Positions 1-7,797 of a DNA stretch of 11,260 nt are shown in pieces; positions within the stretch are counted from its first letter, which is position 1, and each line of letters opens with the position of its first letter. Under the pieces are notes generated by a model. The model made no database searches. It was given only the letters and a program-made list of their open reading frames with translations, and was not told the DNA's origin. Location of the stretch: the NCBI GenBank assembly GCA_964430505.1, contig CAYSGH010000118.1:1-11260 (forward strand), read 5' to 3'. The stretch comes from UBA6176 sp032119375 (GTDB taxonomy: Bacteria; Verrucomicrobiota; Verrucomicrobiia; Limisphaerales; UBA9464). The position numbers and the translations under genes are program-made.

Positions 1-32
1 TTTGAAATCCTCTTCGACTGCCGTTTCTAGGC

Positions 33-527
33 TCAAAGAAACCGGTCGCGGACGTCGGGAGCGGGGACGAGGCAGGCGTCGCGCTCTCCAAACCACCGAT
101 GCCGGTTGCGGGCGACGAGGTCGTAGGCGGCATCGCGGAGCCCGCGAGGCAGGCAGCGCATCCCAGCGGCCGCTCGCCAGGGCCAGCCGAGGTGCCGAGC
201 GACCTCCAACGCCGCGTCGGAGCGCAGCAGCACGCGTCCGTCGGAGACGAGCATCAAGGTCCCGGCCCGGGCCGGGTCGAGGCCGGCGGCGCGATAGATG
301 CGTTGGCCCAGCTCGGATTGGATGGGAAGGAACCGGAATCGTCGTGCGCGGTCGCGGGGCAGGACGAAGGCGACGGTGGCGTTGCAGAGGTTGCAGGTGC
401 CGTCGAACAAGAGGACGTGGGGATGGGGCAGGGGCGGGGCCGGGACGTGAGGGGGTGCAGGGTGGCGCGCGTGCCGTGGCATGGCCGTGGGTGGGGTTGC
501 GGCGTCCGTGGGCGGTCGTGTGCTCAT
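33..527 (-). CDS. DCC-family (DUF393) thiol-disulfide oxidoreductase-like protein
   Basis: A 164-residue protein of the DCC1-like/DUF393 family, small thioredoxin-fold-like proteins thought to do thiol-disulfide chemistry; the physiological substrate is generally unknown. The family signature is visible: a hydrophobic strand then D42-G43-x-C45-x-x-C48 (LFDGTCNLC), a central FLPIQSELG segment, and the C-terminal pattern RHRWFG...C..P near residues 142-156. The first ~35 residues are Pro/His/Ala-rich and look unlike the family, so the true start may be the ATG at 482 (residue 16). Neither start has a clear ribosome binding site. It lies 29 bp downstream of the GlcD-type oxidase on the same strand and is probably co-transcribed with it. 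No signal peptide is seen, so it is probably cytoplasmic. Family assignment is firm; biological role is not. Confidence 0.9.
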   Translation of the reverse strand: MSTRPPTDAATPPTAMPRHARHPAPPHVPAPPLPHPHVLLFDGTCNLCNATVAFVLPRDRARRFRFLPIQSELGQRIYRAAGLDPARAGTLMLVSDGRVLLRSDAALEVARHLGWPWRAAAGMRCLPRGLRDAAYDLVARNRHRWFGERDACLVPAPDVRDRFL

Positions 528-556
528 GCGGACGTGTGCCCGGGACCGGGAGGCGG

Positions 557-1939
557 TCAGTCGAACATCTTGCCCGGGTTGAGGATGCCGGCCGGGTCGA
601 GGGCGCGCCGGAGCTCGCGCATGACGCGCATCTGGGCGTCGCCGGCGAAGCGGGGGAGGAAGGACTTCTTGGCGAGGCCGACGCCGTGCTCGCCGGTGAT
701 GGTGCCGCCGAGGCGGATGGCCTCCTCGAAGATCTCGTGGAAGGCCTGCTCGATGCGGTGCATCTCCTCGTGGTTGCGCTCGTCCGTGAGGAAGGTGGGG
801 TGGAGGTTTCCATCCCCCATGTGGCCGAAGGTGCCGATGCGGAGCTGGTAGCGGCGGGCGACGTCATCCACGAAGCGCACCATGCGAGCCAGCTCGCTGC
901 GCGGGACCGTGGCGTCCTCGAGGATGGTGGTGGGCGACATCCGGGCGAGCGCGGAAAAAGCCGAGCGCCGCGCGGCGGCCAGCTGGTTGGCCTCGGCGTC
1001 GTCCTTGGCGATGCGGACCTCGCGGCATCCATTCTTCCGGGCGATCACCACCATGCGGTCGGCCTCCTCCGCGACCTGCGCCGGGTGGCCGTCCGTCTCC
1101 ATGAGCAGCAGCGCCTCGCAGTCCGTGGGAAGGCCGACGCGTGCGAAGTCCTCGACGCAACGGATGGTGGTCCGGTCGAGGAACTCGAGGGTGCAGGGGA
1201 TGATCTGGGCGGCGATGATGTCCGAGACGGTCTGCGCGGCCGCGTCCATGGCGTCGAAGGTGGCGACCATGGTCTTCTTGGAAGCGGGCTTGGGAATGAG
1301 CTTGAGGAGGACCTCCGTGATGACGCCGAGGGTGCCCTCGGACCCGACGAACAGGTCCTTGAGGGAATAGCCGGCGACGTCCTTGACGCACTTGTTGCCC
1401 GTGCGGAGGACCTCGCCGTCGGCGAGGACAACGGTGAGGCCCATGACGTAGTTGCGCGTGATGCCGTACTTGAGCCCGCGCAGGCCGCCGGAGTTCTCGG
1501 CGACGTTCCCGCCGATGGTCGAGATCTTCATGGAGCCCGGGTCGGGCGGGTAGAAGAGCCCGGCGGCGGCGGCGGCGTCGGCGACCTGCAAGGTGGTGAC
1601 ACCGGGCTCGACGGAGAGGGTGAGGTTGGCGGCGTCGAGCTCGAGGATGCGGTTCATCCGGGCGGTGCACAGCACGATGCAACCCGGGGCGGGGACGGAG
1701 CCGCCGGAGAGCCCGGTGCCGGAGCCGCGGGTGACCACGGGCACCCGCAGGGATTGGGCGAGCCGCAGGACGCCCGATACCTCCTCCGTCGAGGACACGA
1801 ACGCGACGCTCCCGGGCAGTTGGCTGAGCGCCGCCGTGCCGTCGAATGAGTACACGACGAGGTCCTCGGGAGACGTGAGGACGTTTTCATTCCCCACGAC
1901 CTCGCGCAGGCGGGCAATCACTTCGGAAGGCAACGGCAT
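557..1939 (-). CDS. glcD: FAD-linked 2-hydroxyacid oxidase, glycolate oxidase subunit GlcD type
   Basis: A 460-residue flavoprotein of the vanillyl-alcohol-oxidase/PCMH superfamily, close to GlcD and D-lactate dehydrogenases, which oxidise glycolate or D-lactate to the 2-oxo acid. The FAD_binding_4 domain covers about residues 25-165, with the pyrophosphate loop VVTRGSGTGLSGG (68-80) and PPDPGSMKISTIGGNVAENS (131-150). The FAD-oxidase C-terminal domain covers about 200-458, with GDGNLHP (375-381) and GEHG (416-419), whose histidines belong to the metal/substrate site of this family, and a typical LNPGKMFD end. Length is normal. The ATG at 1939 has GGAG only 2 nt upstream, poorly spaced, but the N-terminus matches the family. 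The partner subunits GlcE and GlcF are absent nearby, so it may act as a single-subunit enzyme. The exact substrate (glycolate, D-lactate or another D-2-hydroxyacid) cannot be read from the sequence. Confidence 0.93.
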   Translation of the reverse strand: MPLPSEVIARLREVVGNENVLTSPEDLVVYSFDGTAALSQLPGSVAFVSSTEEVSGVLRLAQSLRVPVVTRGSGTGLSGGSVPAPGCIVLCTARMNRILELDAANLTLSVEPGVTTLQVADAAAAAGLFYPPDPGSMKISTIGGNVAENSGGLRGLKYGITRNYVMGLTVVLADGEVLRTGNKCVKDVAGYSLKDLFVGSEGTLGVITEVLLKLIPKPASKKTMVATFDAMDAAAQTVSDIIAAQIIPCTLEFLDRTTIRCVEDFARVGLPTDCEALLLMETDGHPAQVAEEADRMVVIARKNGCREVRIAKDDAEANQLAAARRSAFSALARMSPTTILEDATVPRSELARMVRFVDDVARRYQLRIGTFGHMGDGNLHPTFLTDERNHEEMHRIEQAFHEIFEEAIRLGGTITGEHGVGLAKKSFLPRFAGDAQMRVMRELRRALDPAGILNPGKMFD

Positions 1940-2088
1940 GGCTCCAGCGTGGTGAAGGGTGGGAGCCGGTGGAAAGAGGGAACTTTGGCGGCGACGCGGG
2001 ACCCGGATCCATCAAGGCCCACGGGGCGGGAGCCATGGCCATTCGGGGAGACGCGCCGCACGCGGGTGCAGCCGGGGTGCAAGGCGGA

Positions 2089-2289
2089 TCACTTGGTCTC
2101 CTCGTACCAGGCCATCTGGATGTTCTCGAGGATGCGCTCGTTCGATGAGGCCGGGTCGTCCGTGAACCCCTCCAGTTCCAGCACCATCTTGTGGAGCTTG
2201 GGGAAGCTGAGCCGCAGCGGGTCCTGGTCCGGGAACTTGTCCATCAATGCCCATGCGATCTCGTCGGCGTCCTTCCACGTCAGTTTCAC
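2089..2289 (-). CDS. iscX: Fe-S cluster assembly regulator IscX (YfhJ family)
   Basis: A 66-residue acidic protein, exactly the length of E. coli IscX. It shows the family pattern throughout: KLTWKDADEIAWAL (2-15), FPDQDPLRLSFPKLHKM (19-35), LEGFTDDPASSNERILE (39-55) and a closing W-x-E-E. IscX binds the cysteine desulfurase IscS and iron and modulates Fe-S cluster assembly on IscU. I chose the GTG at 2289 because it begins precisely where the family begins and has a good ribosome binding site; the open frame continues far upstream only as antisense of the CotH gene. No isc genes (iscS, iscU, hscA, fdx) are in the window, so it stands apart from the usual operon position. It is followed by 149 bp and then the glcD-type gene on the same strand, and is divergent from the CotH gene. 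Confidence 0.9.
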   Translation of the reverse strand: MKLTWKDADEIAWALMDKFPDQDPLRLSFPKLHKMVLELEGFTDDPASSNERILENIQMAWYEETK

Positions 2290-2293
2290 GGGG

Positions 2294-2300
2294 CCACCTT
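2294..2300 (-). promoter_or_regulatory. Ribosome binding site of iscX
   Basis: Read on the minus strand this is AAGGTGG, one mismatch from AAGGAGG, placed 4 nt before the GTG at 2289. It is one of the two convincing Shine-Dalgarno sequences I found here, and it fixes the non-ATG start of iscX. Confidence 0.6.
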
Positions 2301-2309
2301 TGCCGTCGG

Positions 2310-2342
2310 GTTGGCGCGGCGTCAAACTGCGGCATCGCCAAC
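2310..2342. promoter_or_regulatory. Inverted repeat in the iscX/CotH divergent spacer
   Basis: Perfect 7-bp arms GTTGGCG (2310-2316) and CGCCAAC (2336-2342) are separated by 19 bp. It sits in the 84-bp spacer between the divergent starts of iscX (2289) and the CotH gene (2374), where an operator would be expected. No convincing -35/-10 pair is visible. In GC-rich DNA a 7-bp match can arise by chance, so this is only a candidate. Confidence 0.25.
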
Positions 2343-2373
2343 GGCCGGCGACGCGGGGCAACGTGTGGGTGAC

Positions 2374-5300
2374 ATGCGCGTTTCGGTTGGAAGGAGCGCA
2401 GGCCTTGTTCTGTGCGCGATGTGGCTGGCGTGGCTGGGCCGCGCGGCCGACGTGGCCGTACCGTGGTCCGGCCCCTGGCAGTGGAGGTGGAGCACGGAGG
2501 ATCCGGCGGGCGGCGGGGCATGGCGTGAGGCGGGCTTCGTGGCGGATGGGGCATGGACGAAGAGCCCGGCTCCGTTCCGGCGCTCCGATGGCAGCGGCAC
2601 GAGGCTGCCGTCGGGCCAGGGGGCATGGTTGGGGCGCATCGAGTTCACCGTCGCGGATGCCCGGCTGCACGACCGCATTCGCCTGCGCGGGCTGGTGGCG
2701 GGTGGCGCCGTGGCGTGGATCAACGGCGTGGAGGTCTTTCGGGATGGCGTCCCGGACGGCGTGGACGGCGTGCTGGGGTTTGCCCTGCCGGGAAGCTCCA
2801 GCGTGCGCACCCGCACGTCCGAGCGCGCGCGATGGGACCTGCCGGGCTGGACCACGGGCACCAACGTGCTGGCGGTGATGCTCCTGCCCGAGACTGAGTC
2901 GGCCGAAATGTACTGGAACGCCCGGCTGGAGGCCGACGTGGACGTGACCCCGCCGGGGGTGGCGGTTCGGTCCCCGGACGAGGGCGCGACGACCCCGACG
3001 TTGGACGTGGTCGAGGCGATCTTCACCGAGCCCGTGCAGGGCGTGGACGCGGACGACCTCCTGTTCAATGGCGTGCCGGCCGTCGCCGTGACGCCCGTGG
3101 CGGGCGATCACTACGCATTCGTGCCGCCGCCGTTGACCACCGGGCCCGTCGAGGTCCGATGGCGCGCCGACGCGGGGATCACGGATCGCTCGGCTGCCGC
3201 AAACGTGTTCGCGGGTGGCGCATGGACCGTTGCCGTCCAGCAGGCGGACGCGGCCTCCCAGGTGGTGGTGACCGAGGTGATGACGGACAATGACCGGACG
3301 CTGCGGGACGAGGACGGGGACAGCCCGGACTGGATCGAGCTGCACAACCCGACGGACCAGCCGGTTTCATTGTCCGGCTGGGGCTTGAGCGACGATCCGG
3401 CGCAACCATTGAAGTGGCGGCTGCCGGAGGTGGTGCTGGCGGCGCGCGCGTTCCTGCTGGTGCATGCCTCGGGCAAGGACCGGACCAACGGGGCCGGCCG
3501 ACTGCACACGAACTTCAAGCTGGATGCCGGGGGCGAGTTCCTCGGGCTGTCGGACGCGGCGGGCAAGTGGGTTTCGACCTTTGCCCCGAAGATTCCCCCG
3601 CTGGGCAAGGACGTGAGCTACGGGCGCGCCACGGGCGTGCCCGAGGTGGCCGGCTTCATGGGCCGGCCCACGCCCGGCGCTGCCAACGCCGCCTCCGGTT
3701 CGGGCCATGCTCCGGACATCGCCTTCTCGCGCCCCTCGGGAACGTACGCCGGGACGGCGACGGTGGCGCTGTCGTTGTCGAGGCCCGACCCCAACGCGGT
3801 GATCCGGTACACGACGAACAACTCGGCGGTCACGGCCACGTCGGCCGTGTACGGCCGCCCGCTGGTGTTCTCGACGGCCGTGCACCTCCGGGCGAGGGCG
3901 TTCTCGCCGGGCCTGCTTCCGGGCCCGCCCACGAACGCGACGTACACGCCGCTGATGTCGTCGATGACGCAGCTTCGCTCCGACCTGCCCTTGCTGCTGC
4001 TGCACAACTACGGCCGGGGCCGCCCCTCGACGACGGGCGTCTTCGGGACCCTGCAAGTGTTCGAGCCGACGAATGGATGGGCGACGCTGACTAACGCGCC
4101 CGTGGTGTCGGCGCCGGTCTGGCTGGCGTCGCGCGGGTCCAGCACGGAGGGGTTGGCGAAGGTGAGCCTGAAGGTGGAGCTGCGCGACGAGGCGGGGCTG
4201 GACCTGGACGTGCCGTTGCTGGGGATGCCGGCCGAGTCGGACTGGGTGTTGTACGCGCCGAACGTCTTCGACCCGATCATGACGCACAACCCGCTGATGC
4301 ATGACCTGTACCGGGCGCTGGGCTGGTACTCGTCGCGCACGCGGTTCGTCGAGGTGTACCTGGTGACGTCGGGGACGGGGCCGGTGGCCACCACGACGTA
4401 CAACGGCATCTACGTGCTGCAGGAGAAGATCAAGCGCGGCAAGGACCGCGTGGACGTGGACAAGCTGGAGCCCGAGCACGTCGCGGAACCGGAGGTGACC
4501 GGGGGCTACCTCTTCAAGGTGGACCGGCCCGACCCGGGCGACTCGGGCTTCGGGGTGCGGGGCCAGACGTTGATGTACGTGGAGCCGTCGGAGCCCGAGA
4601 TCGAGCAGCCGGCCCGCGCCGCGCAACGCGCGTACGTGAACCGGTTCTTCGCGCAGTTCACCGGGGCCCTGTACGGCAACAACTGGCGCGACCCAGCGCT
4701 GGGCTACGCGCAGCACTTCGACGTGGCGCAGAGCATCGACTTCCACCTGCTCAACACGGTGGCCTTCAACGTCGATGCGCTGGTCCTGAGCACCTACCTC
4801 TACAAGCCCCGCGGAGGGAAGCTCACCTTCGGGCCGTTGTGGGACTTCGACCGCGCGCTCGGCTCCACCGATGGCCGCGACAACAACCCGAGGGTGTGGG
4901 GCGCGAACTATTTCACCGCGTATTGGTGGGCGCGTTTGTTCTCGGACCCGGACTTCACCCAGCGTTGGATTGACCGGTACCAGGAGCTGCGGGTGGGGCT
5001 GCTGGCGACCACGAACCTCCATGCGCGCATGGATGCGCTGACCGCCCAGTTGCGCCTGGCACAGCCGCGCGAACGGACGAAGTGGGGCACCGTTTACCGC
5101 GGCGGCACCTACGCGTCCGAGATCGTCTATTCCAAGAACTGGCTCTCCAACCGCGTGGCCTTCATGGATGCCCAGTTCGTGCCAAGGCCCGTCCCGGCCA
5201 CCAACCCGACCCCTGTGGTTCCCGGGCGCGTGTCCCTCGCGCTTCAACGGCCCGCCAACACCAACTGGGTCATCTACTACACCACCAACGGGCTCGACCC

Positions 5301-6327
5301 GCGCGCCGTCGGCGGCGGCATCCGCCCCGAGGCCTTCCTCTATCCCTTCGGCGGCACGCCCGAGTTCGAGGGCAACGTCCGCGTCCGCGCGCGCATCTAT
5401 TCCCTCGCGCTGCGTTCCGGCACGCCCAACAGCCGGTGGGGCGGCTTGTGGGAGTCCGTGCTGGTCGCGCGTCGGCCCGCGCTCCGCTTCAGCGAGGTCC
5501 ACTACCACCCGGCAGGAGATGGCGACGGCGAGTTCATCGAGGTGTTCAACCCGGGGACGACACCCGTCCCGATGGCGGGCTGGGCCTTGTCCGGCGGGGT
5601 GCGCATGACGTTCTCCGAGACGAACGGCCCGGCCCTCCTGCCGCCGGGCGGCCGCACCGTGCTCGTGCGCGCCGACGCGCCGCCGGGAGCCCTCCCCGTG
5701 GGCGTGGCGGTGGGCGGGCGCTACGCCGGACGGTTGTCCAACGGCGGCGAGGAAATCGTCCTGCTCGGTCCCGTGGGCGAGGTCGTGGACCGGGCCGCGT
5801 TGGATCCAGCGGCCGAGCCGCTGGCCGATGGCGGCGGATGGAGCCTGGTGGCGCGCAGCGAGGCGTCCATGGAAGCCACCGCATGGAGGCTCTCTGCCCG
5901 CATCGGCGGGTCGCCGGGCGCTGCGGACGAGGCCTCGGAGCCCTCGCGGTTCTCGGACGCCGACGGCGACGGCCTTCCCGATTCATGGGAACGGCGCGTG
6001 GGGCTCGTTGTGGGCATGGGCGGCGATGGCGGCGAGGGCGACCGCGACGGCGACGGCGTCTCGAACGCCGGCGAATGGCTGGCGGGAACGGACCCGTTGC
6101 GGGCGGACTCGCGCCTGGGGCTGGAGGCGGCGACGTCGCCCGATGGCCGGGTGCGCCTGCGCTGGGCGCGGGTGCCCGGCAAGTCCGTCGTGGTGCGCGT
6201 GCGCGAGTCGTGGGACGGTCCCGAGCGCGTCCTCCAGTCCGTTCCCGGCCGCGGATCCGCGGGCATCGAGGAGGTCGCGGACGACGTCGGCGCGGGTTCG
6301 AGGTTCTATCGGTTGACGGGCTGGTGA
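2374..6327 (+). CDS. Secreted multidomain CotH-kinase-like protein with two lamin-tail domains
   Basis: A 1317-residue exported protein. The ATG at 2374 is chosen because a signal peptide begins there: basic start, hydrophobic stretch GLVLCAMWLAWL (10-21), cleavage near GRAA (22-25). The frame is open further upstream only as antisense of iscX. Domains in order: a beta-sandwich-like N-terminal region (26-190); an Ig-like segment (191-288); a lamin-tail domain (295-419, DWIELHN at 319-325); a chitobiase C-terminal-like domain (446-526, RYTTNN); the CotH domain (532-929); a second chitobiase-like segment (949-1029, YYTTNG); a second lamin-tail domain (1034-1184, EFIEVFNPG); two Asp/Gly calcium-loop motifs (1195-1206 and 1223-1241); and a short beta-rich C-terminal domain (1249-1317). 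CotH homologues are atypical secretory kinases. Here NGIYVLQEKIKR (677-688) and WDFDRALGS (823-831, acidic DFD) match the nucleotide/metal-site pattern. Substrate unknown; probably cell-surface or extracellular. Domain limits are estimates by eye. Confidence 0.9.
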   Translation: MRVSVGRSAGLVLCAMWLAWLGRAADVAVPWSGPWQWRWSTEDPAGGGAWREAGFVADGAWTKSPAPFRRSDGSGTRLPSGQGAWLGRIEFTVADARLHDRIRLRGLVAGGAVAWINGVEVFRDGVPDGVDGVLGFALPGSSSVRTRTSERARWDLPGWTTGTNVLAVMLLPETESAEMYWNARLEADVDVTPPGVAVRSPDEGATTPTLDVVEAIFTEPVQGVDADDLLFNGVPAVAVTPVAGDHYAFVPPPLTTGPVEVRWRADAGITDRSAAANVFAGGAWTVAVQQADAASQVVVTEVMTDNDRTLRDEDGDSPDWIELHNPTDQPVSLSGWGLSDDPAQPLKWRLPEVVLAARAFLLVHASGKDRTNGAGRLHTNFKLDAGGEFLGLSDAAGKWVSTFAPKIPPLGKDVSYGRATGVPEVAGFMGRPTPGAANAASGSGHAPDIAFSRPSGTYAGTATVALSLSRPDPNAVIRYTTNNSAVTATSAVYGRPLVFSTAVHLRARAFSPGLLPGPPTNATYTPLMSSMTQLRSDLPLLLLHNYGRGRPSTTGVFGTLQVFEPTNGWATLTNAPVVSAPVWLASRGSSTEGLAKVSLKVELRDEAGLDLDVPLLGMPAESDWVLYAPNVFDPIMTHNPLMHDLYRALGWYSSRTRFVEVYLVTSGTGPVATTTYNGIYVLQEKIKRGKDRVDVDKLEPEHVAEPEVTGGYLFKVDRPDPGDSGFGVRGQTLMYVEPSEPEIEQPARAAQRAYVNRFFAQFTGALYGNNWRDPALGYAQHFDVAQSIDFHLLNTVAFNVDALVLSTYLYKPRGGKLTFGPLWDFDRALGSTDGRDNNPRVWGANYFTAYWWARLFSDPDFTQRWIDRYQELRVGLLATTNLHARMDALTAQLRLAQPRERTKWGTVYRGGTYASEIVYSKNWLSNRVAFMDAQFVPRPVPATNPTPVVPGRVSLALQRPANTNWVIYYTTNGLDPRAVGGGIRPEAFLYPFGGTPEFEGNVRVRARIYSLALRSGTPNSRWGGLWESVLVARRPALRFSEVHYHPAGDGDGEFIEVFNPGTTPVPMAGWALSGGVRMTFSETNGPALLPPGGRTVLVRADAPPGALPVGVAVGGRYAGRLSNGGEEIVLLGPVGEVVDRAALDPAAEPLADGGGWSLVARSEASMEATAWRLSARIGGSPGAADEASEPSRFSDADGDGLPDSWERRVGLVVGMGGDGGEGDRDGDGVSNAGEWLAGTDPLRADSRLGLEAATSPDGRVRLRWARVPGKSVVVRVRESWDGPERVLQSVPGRGSAGIEEVADDVGAGSRFYRLTGW

Positions 6328-6367
6328 TAGGCTTGGGTCCGTGGACGACGGGAAGCGCATTGGGGAC

Positions 6368-6373
6368 AAGGGG
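6368..6373 (+). promoter_or_regulatory. Ribosome binding site of the secreted TPR-type gene
   Basis: AAGGGG lies 6 nt before the ATG at 6380. It also directly abuts an ATG at 6374, too close to serve it, so it selects 6380 as the start and excludes the in-frame codons at 6341 and 6374. Confidence 0.5.
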
Positions 6374-6379
6374 ATGACG

Positions 6380-7711
6380 ATGAAGAAGTCGGGCTGGACG
6401 GGGTTGCGACGAGGGATGGTCATGGCGTGCATGATCTTGGCGGGTACATGGGGGGGCGGCACGAGCTGGGCGCAGGCGACGGCCGTCGCGCCTGAGGACG
6501 CCCTGAAGGTGGGGCAAGAATGGGAGGCCAAGCTGCTCCGGGGCGAGTACGGCACCGTCACCGGGCGCATGGAATGGATCCGGATGGCGGGGCGTGCGCT
6601 CGTTGGGGTGCCGGGCACGCCCCAGGCCAAGGCGGCCTTCGTCCAGGCCCTCGCCACCAACGCCGCCGCCGCCCATGACCGACGCCTTCGCTCCTATTCC
6701 AGCTTCCGCCTCCTGGGCGTCGCGCGCACGAACGACGTGGGTGGCATCGTCCTTCGTTCGCTGCTGCCGGACGGCGGAGTGGACTTCATGCGCTACCGGC
6801 TCGAGCGCGACCGCACCGGGGTCGTCGTGGGCGACCTCTACGTCCTGTCCAACGGTGAATGGTTCTCCGAGTCGGCGCGCCGAGCGTACATCCTGGCGGA
6901 GGCCCGGAAGGGCGTCGTGTGGACGACCGGCGTGAAGCCGGTGGAAACCGAGCTGATGCGGACCGTGGGCATCCTCGACCGTGCGCTGGGCCTCGCCCAG
7001 AAGGGCCTCGCCAAGGAGGTGCTGGAGGTGTGCCAAGGCCTCCCCGTGGTCGTCCAGGCCGACCGTTCCGTCCTCCTCATGCGCCTGTCGGCCGCGCTCG
7101 CCGCCGACCCGGCCCAGTTCCAGTCCCTTTCCGCCGAGTGGCCGCGCCTGCATCCCGGGGATCCCGGGCTCGACCTGCTCACCTTTGAACGCCTCGCGCG
7201 CGAGGGGAAGCACGGTGCCTCCGCCGACGCCCTGCGCCGCATCGAGGCGTTCGTGGGCGGCGACCCTCACCTCCACGCGTTGGCCGGGGCCGAGCTGGCC
7301 CTGGCGGGCAGGCCCGACGAAGGCCGCCGCATGGTCGAGGAAAGCGTCGCCGTCGAGCCCAGCCTCGCCACCGGCTATGACGCCGGCATTGGCATCGAGC
7401 TGCACTTCAAGCGGCACGCCGAGGTCGCCAAGTGGCTGGACCGCGCGGCCGACCACCTCGCGGCCGACCCCAAGGAGGTCGTTCGCACCCAACCGCAATA
7501 CGAGGCCTTCCGGTCCTCGCCCGAGGGCATCCGGTGGATGGACTCGGAGCCCGAGGCCAAGGTGGTGGGCGGCGTGCGCAAGGTGGGGGCCAAGCCACCG
7601 CCCGCGATTCGCTCGGACCCCACCTTGCCGGAGCCGCCGCCGGACTTTGGAAAGCCCGCCGCGAGCACCAACAAGGCCACGAAGACGCCCAAGGTTCCGA
7701 AGCCCCGCTGA
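6380..7711 (+). CDS. Secreted TPR-like repeat protein, function unknown
   Basis: A 443-residue exported protein. The start at 6380 is favoured by a well-spaced AAGGGG and by giving a classic signal peptide: MKK, basic RR at 10-11, hydrophobic stretch about 12-23, cleavage after AQA (31-33). Residues about 34-163 form a mixed domain with a beta-rich part (104-163, containing SYSSFRLLG and DLYVLSNGEWFSES). Residues about 192-387 are helical and TPR-like: alternating leucine/alanine helices with the repeat-like phrases GDPGLDLLTFERL, GDPHLHALAGAEL and VEPSLATGYDAG. The last 40 residues are a low-complexity Pro/Lys/Thr tail. The layout resembles a family of bacterial secreted proteins with a small beta domain followed by TPRs, which I recall from Verrucomicrobiota. 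No catalytic motif is visible. It begins 52 bp after the CotH gene and may share its transcript; a role in the same surface process is inference only. Confidence 0.8.
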   Translation: MKKSGWTGLRRGMVMACMILAGTWGGGTSWAQATAVAPEDALKVGQEWEAKLLRGEYGTVTGRMEWIRMAGRALVGVPGTPQAKAAFVQALATNAAAAHDRRLRSYSSFRLLGVARTNDVGGIVLRSLLPDGGVDFMRYRLERDRTGVVVGDLYVLSNGEWFSESARRAYILAEARKGVVWTTGVKPVETELMRTVGILDRALGLAQKGLAKEVLEVCQGLPVVVQADRSVLLMRLSAALAADPAQFQSLSAEWPRLHPGDPGLDLLTFERLAREGKHGASADALRRIEAFVGGDPHLHALAGAELALAGRPDEGRRMVEESVAVEPSLATGYDAGIGIELHFKRHAEVAKWLDRAADHLAADPKEVVRTQPQYEAFRSSPEGIRWMDSEPEAKVVGGVRKVGAKPPPAIRSDPTLPEPPPDFGKPAASTNKATKTPKVPKPR

Positions 7712-7762
7712 CGGCGGCGAACGGATGCGAGGGATTCCCACGCTCCCGCCCAAACGGTCTGG

Positions 7763-7797
7763 CTCGCGGTCGGGGCGCGAGGTTTCACGGTTGAAAC
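7763..7797. promoter_or_regulatory. Two abutting small hairpins upstream of the ThuA-DUF1080 gene
   Basis: Hairpin 1 is CTCGCG (7763-7768) with CGCGAG (7776-7781), loop 7 nt. Hairpin 2 follows without a gap: GTTTCA (7782-7787) with TGAAAC (7792-7797), loop CGGT. They lie in the 119-bp spacer, with hairpin 2 ending 33 nt before the ATG at 7831. The pair could be a weak terminator of the upstream gene plus an operator or leader element. There is no T tract, and a possible -35 (TTGAAA, 7791-7796) has no good -10 partner. Confidence 0.3.

Noticed and set aside
2..1849. Long plus-strand open frame (615 codons) opposite the glcD and DCC genes
   Set aside because: Low-complexity Arg/Gly/Glu-rich translation with no family resemblance. 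It is a mirror of strong third-position GC in two clear minus-strand genes.
2191..2373. Upstream extension of the CotH reading frame
   Set aside because: It overlaps iscX in antisense and would bury the signal peptide 61 residues inside the protein; the ATG at 2374 fits far better.
2290..3345. Upstream extension of the iscX frame to a 418-residue protein
   Set aside because: The extra ~350 residues are antisense to the CotH gene and unrelated to any family, while the last 66 residues alone match IscX in full length.
3367..5508. Minus-strand open frame of 713 codons opposite the CotH gene
   Set aside because: Arg/His/Val-rich shadow without recognisable motifs; the plus strand carries clear multidomain protein sequence throughout.
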